Shown: one piece after another, positions 21,549 to 32,618 of the stretch
Layout: the number at the start of each line of letters is the position of its first letter
Numbering within the stretch: the first letter of the stretch is position 1
Source of the DNA: Diabrotica undecimpunctata
Taxonomy: Eukaryota > Arthropoda > Insecta > Coleoptera > Chrysomelidae
Direction of reading: 5' to 3'
Length of the DNA stretch: 64,000 bases
Assembly: GCF_040954645.1 (NCBI RefSeq)
Contig: NC_092803.1
Location: 67,180,427 to 67,244,426, forward strand
Position numbers and translations under genes: made by a program
The notes under the pieces: model-generated
What the model was told of the DNA's origin: nothing
Seen by the model: the letters and a program-made list of their open reading frames with translations, nothing else
Databases searched by the model: none

Positions 21549-22108
21549 CTAGCGGACCCCACAGACTTCGTTCTGTCAAATAGATTTGGAATGTGGCAGT
21601 TTATTTCTTTAATTTTCCTGAACAGAACCATCACCATGATGATAGGGCGGTGTGTGAGGGTCAGCTCGGGCGACCTAAGTATCTTCGCTTCCACGAATTT
21701 TGGCCACCCTTTTGGACCCACTAAAAACCCCGACTGGGCTGTCTGCCTGAGGGTTTCAAACTAAGATGGGAACTTAAGGTTCAAATCTGATTGAAAAATA
21801 ATCTAAAGGGATAGTGGGAACCTAAAGGTGACAAATAGTTATAAAGTGGGTGCTTCAATGACAAAACATAGAGATAATTAATTATGTATTATTAACATAG
21901 GGTTAATAACCGATGTAATAAAAACTAATAAAATAAAACGTATGTAAGTATTTACAGTAATCGCTTTATTATCAAGTGAATCATAATTATTAACACAAAT
22001 ATGTTTTATTTTTATTGAAGTGCTTTATGATATACAATGTTTTTTGTTTGATTACCTGGTGAATATACAAACAAATCTGATGGTTTTCCAACACGGGAAC
22101 AGGTAAGA
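21549..22108 (-). repeat. Inverted copy of the Helitron 3' end
   Basis: On the minus strand this reads CSRVGKPSDLFVYSPGNQTK and NIVYHKALQ, then 3' UTR, hairpin and CTAG (21549-21552). It matches 22930-23502 in opposite orientation with scattered differences, so the copies diverged after duplication or came from different parents. Confidence 0.88.
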
Positions 22109-22139
22109 TCTACGGAGCAATCATAACCTATTTGGTGGT

Positions 22140-23023
22140 GCAATGATTTTATTAGCAGGAGATTAACGTCAAATATTGCCAGTAATTTCACGGTCAACGC
22201 TAGCTGATGAAATCAATGCATGTTTAAGTCCTCCAATTTGTGGAAACATGTCAAGGTATTACACTTAAACAAGAATATGCGTGTCAAGTTGCAAAATGAC
22301 CAATCTGGAGACATGACTGGTGGCATTAACTTTTTTCAAAGTTTTTGTCAGTTAACTCGATTAAAAGATGAACTTATTCAAAAAGTGTTTCCAGATGTAG
22401 CTCAAAATTACAGAAACCATGATTAATGAAACCAAAATTATATTGGCTGCTAAAAACAAAGATGTAAATAAATTAAATTTCAAAATTCAAGCACAAATTA
22501 CAGGCGAATTAATGATATATAAATCAGTTGATTCGGCTACTAACCAAGATGATGTCGTTAACTATCTGCCTGAATTTTTAAACTCGCTGGATTTACCAGG
22601 ATTGCCACCTCACAATCTTCAATTAAAGGTTGGATCGGTAGTTATAATGTTGAGATATATACCAACCGCATCTTTGTAACGGCACACAGTTAGCGATAAA
22701 AAAATTATTTAACAACGTGATAGAAGCAACTAAAGGAAAGCATAAAAGAGAAGACGTTTTGATACCACGCATCCCAATGATTTCGGCTGATGTACCACTT
22801 GAATTTAAACGACTACAGTTTCCAGTGCGGCTTGCTTTGCTATGACCATAAATAAGTGTCAGGGGCAATCATTAGGTGTTTGTGGTATTAATCTAGAAAA
22901 CCCATGTTTCTCACGTGGTCAATTGTATGTTGCCTGTTCCCGTATTGGAAAACCATCAGATTTGTTTGTATATTCACCAGTTAATCAAACAAAAAACATT
23001 GTATATCGTAAAGCACTACAATA
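22140..23023 (+). pseudogene. Helitron PIF1-like helicase, C-terminal remnant
   Basis: Fragments in several frames follow the end of a Helitron Rep/helicase: LLAGD followed by a stop and RQILPV (motif III region, about 22145-22180), STLADEINACL, SSNLWKHVKVLHLNKNMRVK, NYLPEFLNSLDLPGLPPHNL, a broken 'LKVGSVVIMLRYI', then TINKCQGQSLGVCGINLENP, FSRGQLYVACSRIGKPSDLF and VYSPVNQTKNIVYRKALQ to a stop at 23022. INK.QGQ and YVA(C/L)SR are motifs V and VI of the PIF1 family. Several hundred bases are missing and frameshifts are frequent; the Rep domain is absent. Confidence 0.85.
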
Positions 23024-23502
23024 AAAATAAAACAGATATTTGTTAATAATTATGATTCACTTGATTTACAATAAAGCGATTACTGAAAATACCTATATAC
23101 GTCTTATTTCATTATTCTTTATTACATTGGTTATTAACCCTACGTTAATAATAATAATAATAATAAATAATTAGGTATCTCTATGTTTGGTCATTGAAGC
23201 ACCCACTTTATAAATATTTGTCACCTTTAGGTTCCCACTATCCCTTTAGATTATTTTTCAATCAGGTTTGAACCTTAAGTTATCCTCTTAGTGTGAAGTC
23301 CTCTGGCAGATATCCCAGTCCGGGTTTTTAGTGGGTCCAAAAGGGTGACCATAGTTCTGGAAGCGAAGATACTTAGTTCACCCGAGCTGACCCTCACACA
23401 CCGCACTATCCTCATGGAGACGGTTCTGTTCAGGAGAATTAAAGAAATTAACTGCCTTATTCCAAATCTATTTGACAGAACGAAGTCTGTCGGGTCTGCT
23501 AG

Positions 23503-23839
23503 TTAAATATTAAAAGTTGTAACAAATCATAATTCCTATGATGACGCCTATATGGGTCTTAGTGATGAACTAGCCATGTGTATCAGCAGATGTCAAATGG
23601 TCTATTATGTTAATGTGATCCAAGAAGTGAAGTGAAGTTGAATTCATGTGATTCGGTAATTAGTTATATGCGGACACTAATGCTTCAATATTTAATTACG
23701 GGACATCGCCTTTGGTTACTAAAACGAACAGTGTTTCGGAATTTAAATCCGGACTGTTTGTGGTGTATTCTATTAAACAATAAAGTAGCTTCGGTCTAAC
23801 TACTGGACTACATACTCTTAATAGCTTCGGTATTAGTTA
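23503..23839. other. Unassigned intergenic sequence
   Basis: No feature recognised between the Helitron and the gag-like region. Confidence 0.5.
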
Positions 23840-24175
23840 CTGGACTATACGTGTTTAAACCATCTGTTTTATTGAAAATCCGAAAGTGATCTAGAGTCAA
23901 ATTGTCCAAGGTTATATTTAATACGGTGTCTGCCAAACCTAAGATCCTGGAGGTATTTTGCTCAAATTTGGACATACGAGCTATTTGGCAATTACTTTTT
24001 AATTTTATACATGAAAAACCATTTGTATAATGTGCGTTCGACGCAAAATAGAGACCGTCACGAACATTTTAAGCCGAGTAATTTCGACCCGATTTCTGAA
24101 GACGTTTCGAATAAATACGTGGACATAAACAGTAGAGACATACGAGTCAAAATGTAGTGTAAACCGATGTAAATG

Positions 24176-24223
<48 letters not shown>

Positions 24224-25200
24224 TCATACAAATGTTTAAGGATTGCGCTTTAGTGTCGGACGAAAACGCGTACCGAGAAATCGCAATGATGTTTAATGAT
24301 TTTGCTGCTAAATGGTATTAAGGCGTTAAAGATACTGTACCTACATGGGACAAACTTGTTGAGCTTTTAAGAATTACGTTTGGTTGGAGAAAACCAGCAT
24401 ACCGTATTGTTCGTGAACCATTTTCTGAGGAACAAGATAGAAAAACAACAGTTGACGTTTTCGTTTGTAAATGTAGGGTGCACAATTAGAACCAGGTAGT
24501 CCTACGGAATCGGATCGAATTAGACATGGTTTACGGATCATTGTACATAACTATTATAGAAAAGATTTCTTGAGAATCAGGCGCAACGTTTAATAATGAT
24601 TTGCTTACAGAAGCACGGAAAGTTGATAATATCTTTGACCAACCTAGTTTTAAGGAGGAGAAAGCCTCTTAAAATCGTGAATCGTATCAAAACAGTCACG
24701 CTGTACTTATTGTCGTGTTCCTTGTCATTCTAAGAAAGATTGTCACAAATTACTTGCTCAACAATCTAAAGAATGAGCTGCACCTACGACTTTGTTAGTA
24801 ATTTTAGGTTCCTCGCGTACAGTTAGTACTACCGTTGTAGAAACTATTTCGAAATCATACATTAGTTAAAATAACCCTTTAACTTGTTACGGTTGTGGTA
24901 AACCAGGTTTCATCAGAGCAAACTGTCCAGTAACCATATGGAAGCATACTCTTTAGATTTCTCTTTCGTAGATATATTTGTTCATCAATTACGTCACGAT
25001 GGTCAAGGTTTAATCGATACAGATGCCAAAAAAAGTATAGCGGGTATGACTTTATACAACTATTTGGAAAATAAAGGTCAAACGTTCAAGTCAGAACAAA
25101 TTTCTGTAAAATTTGCTGATAGTGTTCCAACGAGTGTTGCCAACGTTAGTTGATGTACAAGTAAGAGATAAAATAGTGCCTACTAAGTTGATAGTTTAGT
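23840..25200 (+). mobile_element. LTR retrotransposon remnant (gag and protease, gypsy-like)
   Basis: Plus-strand pieces: DRHEHFKPSNFDPISEDVSN (about 24050-24110), then beyond a (TA)n run SDENAYREIAMMFNDFAAKW and VPTWDKLVELLRITFGWRKP (gag, 24255-24395). Two CCHC knuckles follow: CTYCRVPCHSKKDC near 24690-24735 is intact, and CYGCGKPGFIRANC near 24885-24930 has Phe where His is expected. The protease region reads GLIDTDAKKSIAGMTLYNYL (about 25005-25065), with the active-site DTG(A) changed to DTDA. Stops and frameshifts throughout, no pol or LTRs recognised. Gypsy-like assignment is from domain order only. Confidence 0.6.
24177..24220. repeat. (TA)n microsatellite
   Basis: Pure TA run of about 44 bp interrupting the gag-like remnant. 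Confidence 0.97.
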
Positions 25201-26299
25201 CTGCTCTTCTCGCAGTAGTAAAAAGCAAACTACAGATCATCTCTATTTAAACTACAAAAGCTTACAACAACTACCAAAACATAAGGAATAATACTAAAGC
25301 ATTATTTTAAAAATATTATTGACAACTTTTTGGACAGTATAAGCAGATATGAAGATTTATTATTACAGAAAAAATAACGTCAACTAATAGGGAATAAATA
25401 AAATAGACATCAGTACCTTATCTACGTACCTTACTAAATTGCGTAACACCAATAAAGGTTGAATCTTATATTCGATCAGAAAATACAGAGAAAATTACCG
25501 AGATGATAATATTTACCATATAAAAGATCGACGAAACATTAGAGAAAATAAAAAAAAACGAAAGTCTGTACTGTCGGACAAAATTCGTAATATAATTAAT
25601 AACAACTAAAAATACTCTAGACTACAAGAAGGATTCGTTTGTTTTGTTTGTAAAGTAATAACACAAGTAGATTTATTTTTAATTAAAAAATTATAGAAAA
25701 TTCAATAAATATCTTATGTAAACTAAATAAGAAAGTATATTAAATCACATAAATCAAGTACCAGTAAAAATGTAAGTGAAGCAGGGCGTTATCCAAAAAG
25801 TAAAATCAAACTTACTGGTAACCAGTTACTGTAGCTGCAAACAATAATAATATCAACATATTTTCGTCGTTTGGAAAAACCCATGAAAAAATTTTTTTTT
25901 AGGTTTATATACTCTTTATCTATATCTTCAATCGATCTATCTACTCAAGTCCACACGTTTACGTACAAACATTTTCAATTGTATAGAAGTCAAGAGCTTA
26001 TCTTCTTTTGAACTTTAATTATATATCTATTGTGGAGAATATTTCCAAGATATTATCTACTAAAGCAATACCAATATTTTGTATAGAAAATTATATACTA
26101 AACTAAGCATTCATCCAGAAAAGTATTAAAGAAAGGCCAGGTAGAATATACCAGACCATATTGATCTTCAATACCTGACAATATTCAATACATTACTTTT
26201 CTGCATTGCTACATTTACATCTGAGATCATTTTTTCACATATATAAACATAAAGATAAAATGGTTATCGTATGTTTTTTAAAAAATTAGTCTGTTATTT
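25201..26299. other. Unassigned AT-rich sequence
   Basis: No coding similarity recognised; any pol sequence of the preceding LTR element is unrecognisable. Confidence 0.5.
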
Positions 26300-27525
26300 A
26301 ACCATAATCATGTACGCTCAATATTGTGTATTGTGAGAGATTTGAATGCTAATATTGGCAAAGGAGAACCAGAAGATATCATAGGAAAATATGGTCTGGG
26401 AATACGAAATAAAAGAGGAGATATATTGGCATCTTTTTATGTAGAACAGCAACTAGTAATAACAAACACAATATTCAAACTTTCAAAGCGCCATCTTTAC
26501 ACCTGGAGATCACCAGCAGATACACCTGATCGAGTGGTTCGTAACCAAATAGACTTCATATGTATAAATAAAAGATACAGACATTGAGTGTTAGCAGTCA
26601 AAACATATCCATCTGCAGATGGAAAGTACTGAGGGAAACTGGACGAGAATTAATGATATAGGTATTAAAGACCATTCAAGACACAAAATTAAGTGCAATA
26701 AAAAAAGAGGATTCACGCAATAATCAGGCAGAAGATACGATTATCGAAAATAAAATTTCATAGTAAAGGATATAATAAAATTAAAAACTATAAAAATAAA
26801 CACGCTACATTTCATCTACACAAGAAATTAAAAGAGATCGCCGGAAACAAACGGAAAAAACTATCCAAAAGCTTAAAAAACAAAAATGGTCACAGAATAT
26901 TAGATATTAATGAACAGTTGTTAAAAGAATGGAAAAACTACATTTCTGAATTATCTAAAGATAAAATAGTATAATACTATACACCGATTGCTAGGTTCCA
27001 TTGATTGCAAACATCGTGCAAAGACATGCAGTGATTATCGGAAAATAAGTCTGGTGAGTTAGGTTTTAAAGATCTTCCTGTAAGTAATACATAGCAGAAT
27101 ATACACGATATTAGAGAAAATAATTAGTAATACTCAATTCGAATTTAGGAGTGGCTTGAGTACGAGAGAAGCCTTATTTAATATCCAAGTTCTGATCTAT
27201 AGATGCATAGATATAAATTAAAATGTATGGATCTGTACACTCAATTTTGAAAAAGTTTTTGATAAGGTCGGACATAACAAAATGCTAAAAATATTGAAAA
27301 CAGCAGCAGTATTGGACGATAAAGATATACGAACAATTAAAAATCCATACTGGCACCAAGTAGAAAGAATAAAAGTTGAACAAGAACTGTCAGATAAAAT
27401 AAGTATAAAGATAGAAGTGAGACAAGGCTGTATACTAGGGTCTTTACTCTTTACCTTATTCTTATACCATGATAGCAATAAGTCCAATATTCTTCATTTT
27501 GGACAAAATTATAGCAATTAAAAAG
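26300..27525 (+). mobile_element. RTE-type LINE, endonuclease and partial reverse transcriptase
   Basis: The endonuclease C-terminal half is open over 26324-26587: DLNANIGKGEPEDIIGKYGL, GIRNKRGDILASF, QQLVITNTIFKL, LYTWRSPADTPDRVVRNQID. It is followed by a frameshifted linker, RSGLSTREALFNIQ-like sequence near 27150, NFEKVFDKVGHNKMLKILK near 27245-27300, and after that VRQGCILGSLLFTLF, ending about 27460. The palm YADDT and everything downstream are gone. Catalytic GDxN of the endonuclease is degraded (RDLNAN). Confidence 0.8.
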
Positions 27526-27734
27526 GCAGGGCGACCCAATCCTGATCTGAGATAGTAAATATCACCTACAGCGAATGGTACAACAATGAAAAATAGTGTA
27601 CTGGGACATACAATATGAAAATGTTTACATCTTTAGTGGCAAAACGATACAAAACGATGTAATTAACAAGTCTTGATATTCGAGTATTTTGGAGTAAAAA
27701 TATATCGTAATGAAAATGTAGTCATGGTTGTATA

Positions 27735-28050
27735 TATTTTAAACTTTACTTCCTAAGGATGTCTTTGGATCCAAACACCTGCGACAGAGAGGAATATGTT
27801 CTGGTAGCAAGTATTATCTCGCATTTGCTTCTCCTCGCGCTTGTCCTTAGCTATTTGTACTCCTAGGTATGTGAGCTTTTTTACAACTTTAATATTGGCG
27901 TTGTCTATTGTCAAATTTTGCAAGGTTTGTTGTTTCCTTGTTTGTATTAGGGCTTTAGTTTTACGTTGAGAACTAGATCGTAGATTTTTTTGCAGTTTTT
28001 TTCAAGTTCCACTTAAAGTTCTGTGGTGTCTATTAGTTCACTTACTGTGA
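27735..28050 (-). mobile_element. LINE thumb/C-terminal fragment
   Basis: The minus strand reads KALIQTRKQQTLQNLTIDNA, NIKVVKKLTYLGVQIAKDKR and EEKQMRDN, the 'F.YLG..I..D....E...R' region after the palm of a LINE reverse transcriptase. Truncated on both sides. Confidence 0.6.
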
Positions 28051-28734
28051 TATTTTCAATTAATTGATTTCATTAAATCATTTTTCATTATTTGACTTGG
28101 TTTTAATCATAGTTATTGAAAAATCATATACAATAATTTTTTTACTGTGTTTATTGCTTTTTTGGAGGCAATCACTTTTGTTAAATTATCAATTTCTGTA
28201 TTAGCTTATTTCGACAATCCAGCATATAATTTCCTTCCCCGGTAAAACAAAGAGCTTGTGGTTTCTTGCTACGGTAAATGGTAACCAGTTAAAACATGTT
28301 ACATTATAAGAAATAAACTTTTTTAGGAACTCCAAATAAATGCCTTATTTGAACGACCAAGTGAAGATTCATATCAACGTTCCACTGTACGTATTGTATG
28401 TAGCTTCTTCAATATCAAATCAGCAACTTTGAGATAAATACACACCTGGTTCGTCCAAACAAGCCACAGAACAAATCCGTCTCTACTTTACAAGCCGTGC
28501 TATTAGATTTGCAATTGCAATTGTCTAACTAGGTAATCCTTACAGTAGGGATTGTGCAGAAAAATGTAATGGGTGCGGGGTCATATAGTACTTAAGATGC
28601 ATTGGTTGTATATTAGCCAAATCGTGCAGGACATGATGCTCAAAGAAAAGGCATTTAGGCATTAAATGTCCGAAAAAAATATTCAGGCAATAATAATGTA
28701 AAGACCTCCAACATATCAGAAATTATACATTGGT
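28051..28734. other. Unassigned AT-rich sequence
   Basis: No features recognised. Confidence 0.5.
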
Positions 28735-28915
28735 CGTTCAGAAAGTAAAAAACCTGTTGAGATAAAAAATTTAAAACAAAAGATATCAACACAAAACTTT
28801 ATCTAGTTATGTAGTTGCCTTGATTGTCAAAGCATTTATTGTATCGTGATATCAGTTTTTCGATACCTGTGTTGTAATCTTCCACCGCCAAACGTCTGAG
28901 GCACTTCACCTTTGA
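28735..28915 (-). pseudogene. mariner transposase C-terminus
   Basis: The minus strand reads RRLAVEDYNTGIEKLISRYN and KCFDNQGNYITR followed by a stop. The pattern 'GI..L..R...C....G.Y(V/I)..' is the C-terminus of mariner-family transposases. Downstream (lower coordinates) GGTCGTTCAGAAAGTAAAAA resembles a mariner terminal repeat. Only the last ~40 codons remain. Confidence 0.6.
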
Positions 28916-28939
28916 GCTTTTTATCATTTTTTAAATGAT

Positions 28940-29690
28940 GAAGCTTTTAAGTTAGGCTTTGTTAATTGAATTTTTTGTACTAAGATACGACTTAATCTTT
29001 TCTACATTATTATTGTCCATAGTTATATCCTCAGTTATATCTAGAGATTCGTTTGTTAGATATTTAGTTTTTGGTAGATTTATTTCTTTTGATTTTGTAT
29101 TTAGGTCTTACAGCATTTCCTGCAATTCTTCTCTGTCTTTTGCTACTAACGCAACGTTATCGGCAAATCTCAGGTGATTCAGGTTTTTGCCGTCTATCGT
29201 CACTTCTTTATTTCCCATTTCTAAAGTTATATATCTTCTAGAGCTAAAGTAAATAGCTTAGGTGCGATAGAATCTCCTTGTCTAACCTCTTTCTGTAGTT
29301 TTATTTTTTCTGTTATTTTTTTCTGTTTTTACTTTCGATGTCATATATTATATTCTTAATGGTTTTTGTATATCGGTCATCAATTCTAGCGTTGCTTAAG
29401 GCGTTAAGGATGACTTAATGGCTCAATTTTCTATGTAAGCAAATGCCCTCTCATAATCTACCATAGCAATCCAGTGTTTTATTGTATTCGTTTTATTTTT
29501 CAATTAGTGTTATTATTACTTGTATATGATCTATGGTGCTATAACCTCTTCTAAATCCTGCCTACTGCCGAGGCTGATAAATATCCAGTTTGTTTGTTAG
29601 TCGCAATATGATTTTCTGCACAAACAGCTTATATAAGACTGATAACAGGCTAATAGGTCTATAGTTTTATAATTTAAGCCTAGGAGAGGA
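28940..29690 (-). mobile_element. LINE reverse transcriptase ('EQAGFR' group)
   Basis: Minus-strand order: NYKTIDLLACYQ near 29650-29690 (corresponding to NYRPISLL), YQPRQ, a stop and AGFRRGYSTIDHIQVIITLI (29510-29600), a degraded MVDYERAF near 29450, EVRQGDSIAPKLFTLALEDI (about 29230-29290), EVTIDGKNLNHLRFADNVAL (FADN in place of FADD, about 29145-29205), AKDREELQEML and NKEINL-like thumb sequence to 28940. The palm Asp-Asp pair is broken (FADN), and stops occur in several places. Confidence 0.72.
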
Positions 29691-29699
29691 CTAGGCTAA

Positions 29700-30776
29700 G
29701 ATAAAAATTAAGGTATGTAAGGAAAAGATCGAAGAAGACCTGGTAAGAAACGCTTGGGCCGTACTGATCATATGTATATTTTATGTAGCAATATCAAATT
29801 TACCTTATTTTCAAGGAGATTTATTCGAAGGAGATTTACATGAGACATCAATTATTGTTTAACCACATTTTCTTCCTGAAACCATCTTTCAGCAAAAATG
29901 ATTTCTACATATTTAGAGAATAAATGTAAATAAATGACATAAACATAACTTATTGTGATCTTAGTAATTTACCTAGTCAACGTTACCAGCAATCACCAAA
30001 AATACTTACCTACCCTTGCTAATTGTTTTAGTTTATGAGGCCAATATAGAGTATAATATAATATCAACAAAACTTAAAATACAATTAAGCTGTAATTAAC
30101 GTTGGCCCTATACTACGAAACCCAGAAGAAGAATAATCGACAGACATTAAGCCTTTTATTATTTATGCTACTCCCAAGCCCATATCCTTTTTGTACGGTA
30201 TAACAATCGGCGCTATAAAAATTCACTGAACGGCATATTCAATGCAACACTAATTGGACATGTCATAATAATAAAATGCTTAAACTAACTGATAATAAAG
30301 GAAAAGGAAATCAATAAATAGTTTTTAAAAAGGCTATTCTACAACCTAAAATCTAATTTTATATTTTTACTTAGACTAATAATATCCTTATCAGCCCAAG
30401 TATCTCAGTAAGCATAGTTATTATTACAGAATATATATCCCTATATGTCAGAATTTATCTTGATTGATTGATACTTCAATAGAACATTTTAACCTTGCAA
30501 TTAACCTTAAGGTTAAATTTAAAAATTTATTAAAATATTTATACATTTGTTTTTTTTTTCTTAAAATAAAACTTTTTTTTATTTACATAAAGCCGCATCA
30601 ACCATAAAACGTTATTAGTTTGAGAAAGAAGTTGCAGAAATTGATAAAGTAAAAAATTATTTTATTTTATGAAATAAATTTACATCCCGAAGATATTTAA
30701 TTATATTGAATTAGTAAATTTGCCCGTCGCATACGACGGGGATCCAATCAATTGTCATCATGTTTTTTACTGTACC

Positions 30777-30778
<2 letters not shown>
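29700..30778. other. Unassigned AT-rich sequence with a trace RTE tail
   Basis: Only one trace: AACGTTGGCCCTATACTACG then AAACCCAGAAGAAGAATAA at about 30095-30132 on the plus strand, which looks like the last codons and AAG-type tail of an RTE element. The rest shows nothing recognisable. Confidence 0.4.
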
Positions 30779-30859
<81 letters not shown>

Positions 30860-30861
30860 TA
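30779..30861. repeat. (TA)n microsatellite
   Basis: About 83 bp of TA repeats with one GTATA interruption. Confidence 0.97.
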
Positions 30862-30894
30862 CATTATACGTGCCAACGTATATATATTATACGT

Positions 30895-30916
30895 ATATAG
30901 CGTGCCAACAATATAC

Positions 30917-30995
<79 letters not shown>

Positions 30996-31007
30996 GCACG
31001 CTATATA
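30895..31007. repeat. (TA)n tract inside a short inverted repeat
   Basis: TATATAGCGTGCCAACAATA at 30895-30914 and its reverse complement ending at 31007 flank about 70 bp of (TA)n (30920-30990), so that the whole segment can fold into one hairpin. ACATTATACGTGCCAACG at 30861 is a further partial copy of the arm. Confidence 0.85.
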
Positions 31008-31024
31008 CATTATACGTCTCACGT

Positions 31025-31680
31025 CGTTTTATTTGATGTGTCATATGCTAGTATTAGACTAGTTGTTTATTTTGTAATCAGTTAGAGGCCTTTTTCAGGT
31101 GAATAAAGCAAATTTACCTTATGCTTTATATATAAAGCGAATATGTCTATTATTACGCACAGTGTCATGCGATATGTTGTATGTCGCTATACGTTTGTTA
31201 ATAACGAAGACGATGTGTAGTGTGCTTTTGGTAGTCGCCTTGTTTGTTTTTTCTATCCGAATATATTCTTTATATCCTCCTCTTCCATTTGTTAAGTCTC
31301 ATGTTAGGATTCTATCAGCTGTTTATTTTGTATTCAGCCAGAGGCCTTCTTTAAGCCAATAAATCAAAATTTATCTTATAGTAAATCTATTTTTGTCCCT
31401 AGTGCCCTATGATATATCGTATGTCGCTATACGTTCAATAATAATGAAGATACTGTGTAGTGCCCTTTTGGTAGTCGCCTTGTTGGTTTTTTCTATCTAA
31501 ATATATTCGTTATATAGGCCCCTTTTATTTGATATGTCGCATATTAGGATTTGTTTAGTTGTTTATTTTGTACTAAGCTAGAGGTCTTCTTTGTCAATAT
31601 ATCAAAATTTGCCTTTTAATTAAACTATTTTTATCCATAGTGTCGTCGTATGACATCTCGTATGTAACTATAGGTTCATT
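31025..31680. repeat. Tandem repeat, unit about 240 bp, three copies
   Basis: The motif GTTGTTTATTTTGTA/GCTGTTTATTTTGTA followed by (A/T)(C/T)A..(C/T)AG(A/C)..AGAGG(C/T)CTT recurs at about 31060, 31317 and 31556. ATCGTATGTCGCTATACGTT-like and GGTAGTCGCCTTGTTTGTTT-like blocks recur in between at the same spacing (about 238-258 bp). The units differ by many substitutions and small indels. Confidence 0.8.
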
Positions 31681-32060
31681 AAATAATTTAGGTGAGAGAG
31701 TGTCGTACTGTCTCACACCTCGCTTGATATTAATTTCTCTGGTGATATCATGTAGTTTTACACGCATTGTGGCGTTTTGGTATAATGTTTGTACTAGCCT
31801 TTGTGAGCCCGTAATCTGTTCTACTATTGTTCAGAGCAGTTATAATGCTGTCTAATTCCACAGTGTTGAAGACCTTTGAAAGTATACGAGGAGGTATACC
31901 AGTGGTCTGTTATATTCTAGCGACTTTTCTGTTAAGGTTTTTACTGTTTGTGGGTGATCGTTTGTTCCGAATTTTGAGCGGAAGCCAGCTTGTTCTCGGG
32001 GCTGGTAGAAATCTAACTTTTTCTCTAGTCTTGTCGTCATTATTCTGGTAAATATTTGTT
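31681..32060 (-). mobile_element. LINE reverse transcriptase fragment ('EQAGFR' group)
   Basis: The minus strand is open at 31852-32040: TRLEKKLDFYQPREQAGFRS, NDHPQTVKTLTEKSLEYNRP. Further along in other frames come VKLHDITREINIKRGVRQYD and TLS near 31685-31790 (VRQGD expected, VRQYD found). The element is broken at its 5' side close to the insertion point of the Jockey element at 32105. Confidence 0.7.
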
Positions 32061-32091
32061 TACCCGTAATTCTGTTTAACTTGATTTAATT

Positions 32092-32104
32092 TTGTTTAAT
32101 TCTA
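32092..32104. repeat. Target-site duplication of the Jockey LINE, left
   Basis: TTGTTTAATTCTA is repeated exactly at 38235-38247 and brackets a block whose composition differs sharply from the flanks. Confidence 0.85.
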
Positions 32105-32618
32105 AAGTTCGACTCGAGCAGTCGAACAGTACGGAAGTGCTCAAGAGAGAAGCGTGCTTAGGTAGGGGCGACTGACCTATTGTCAACGGAGCTTTTCAGC
32201 TCCCGGTGGGTAAGACACCGAGTGTGGCATAGGCACTTGTCCTACATATTAGCGAAAAGCGGATGCGAGGTTGTTACTAGTTAAACCGTCGAGGAGCTGT
32301 TTTTATAGGCTCCTCGCGGAGGCTATAATAGCTTTGCATTTGCAAAGAATTCGGGATCACCTCAGTGTGTCGTCAGGGATGACACTGTAAGGCCTTGACA
32401 TTTGATAAGGTCGGACAGAAACGGCCCCTGCTCCCGAGGTGTAAGAAACTGGAAGAGGATCTCTCACTGTGAATACAGGGAGTGAACTACCGCGAGGTAC
32501 CTGGGACGGCACCCAGTAAGCCGTACTGACAGCGGTCAGACGGTGGAAAAAAAACAGAGTCGTCTAAGTAGAATTTTCTTATATCTTATGAACTATTTGT
32601 TCACTGCCTTACGGCAAT
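32105..32618 (+). promoter_or_regulatory. 5' UTR of the Jockey LINE
   Basis: About 514 bp, clearly more GC-rich than the surroundings, with several short hairpin-forming stretches (GGAGCTGTTTTTATAGGCTCC, written in part, near 32291-32313; GGTACCTGGGACGGCACCCA near 32496-32516). Jockey elements carry internal promoters at the 5' end, so transcription would be expected to start near 32105. No TATA box is needed or seen. Confidence 0.5.

Larger units (their letters stand above)
21296..23502 (+). mobile_element. Helitron with inverted duplicate of its own 3' end
   Basis: The 5' end is A/TCTATAATATAAAAATGAATC at 21296 and the 3' end is ...GGGTCTGCTAG/T at 23502, so it sits between A and T with TC...CTAG termini as Helitrons do. 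Eleven bases before the CTAG end is a 6-bp stem hairpin GACAGA-ACGAAG-TCTGTC (23474-23491). The interior contains a broken Helitron helicase (22140-23023, plus). Positions 21549-22108 are an inverted copy of the terminal 570 bp (22930-23502), including the hairpin, CTAG and the last helicase codons. It lies in the 5'-most visible GH1 intron, about 120 bp from the exon at 21174. Confidence 0.85.

Noticed and set aside
22012..22197. Minus-strand open frame ending NIVYHKALQ as a separate helicase gene
   Set aside because: It is the inverted duplicate of the Helitron 3' end fused to unrelated complement sequence, not a gene.
30720..31085. Long YIYIYI open frames (also at 7627-7812, 8404-8787, 44030-44562, 47429-47740, 60474-60695)
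   Set aside because: Translations of (TA)n microsatellites.
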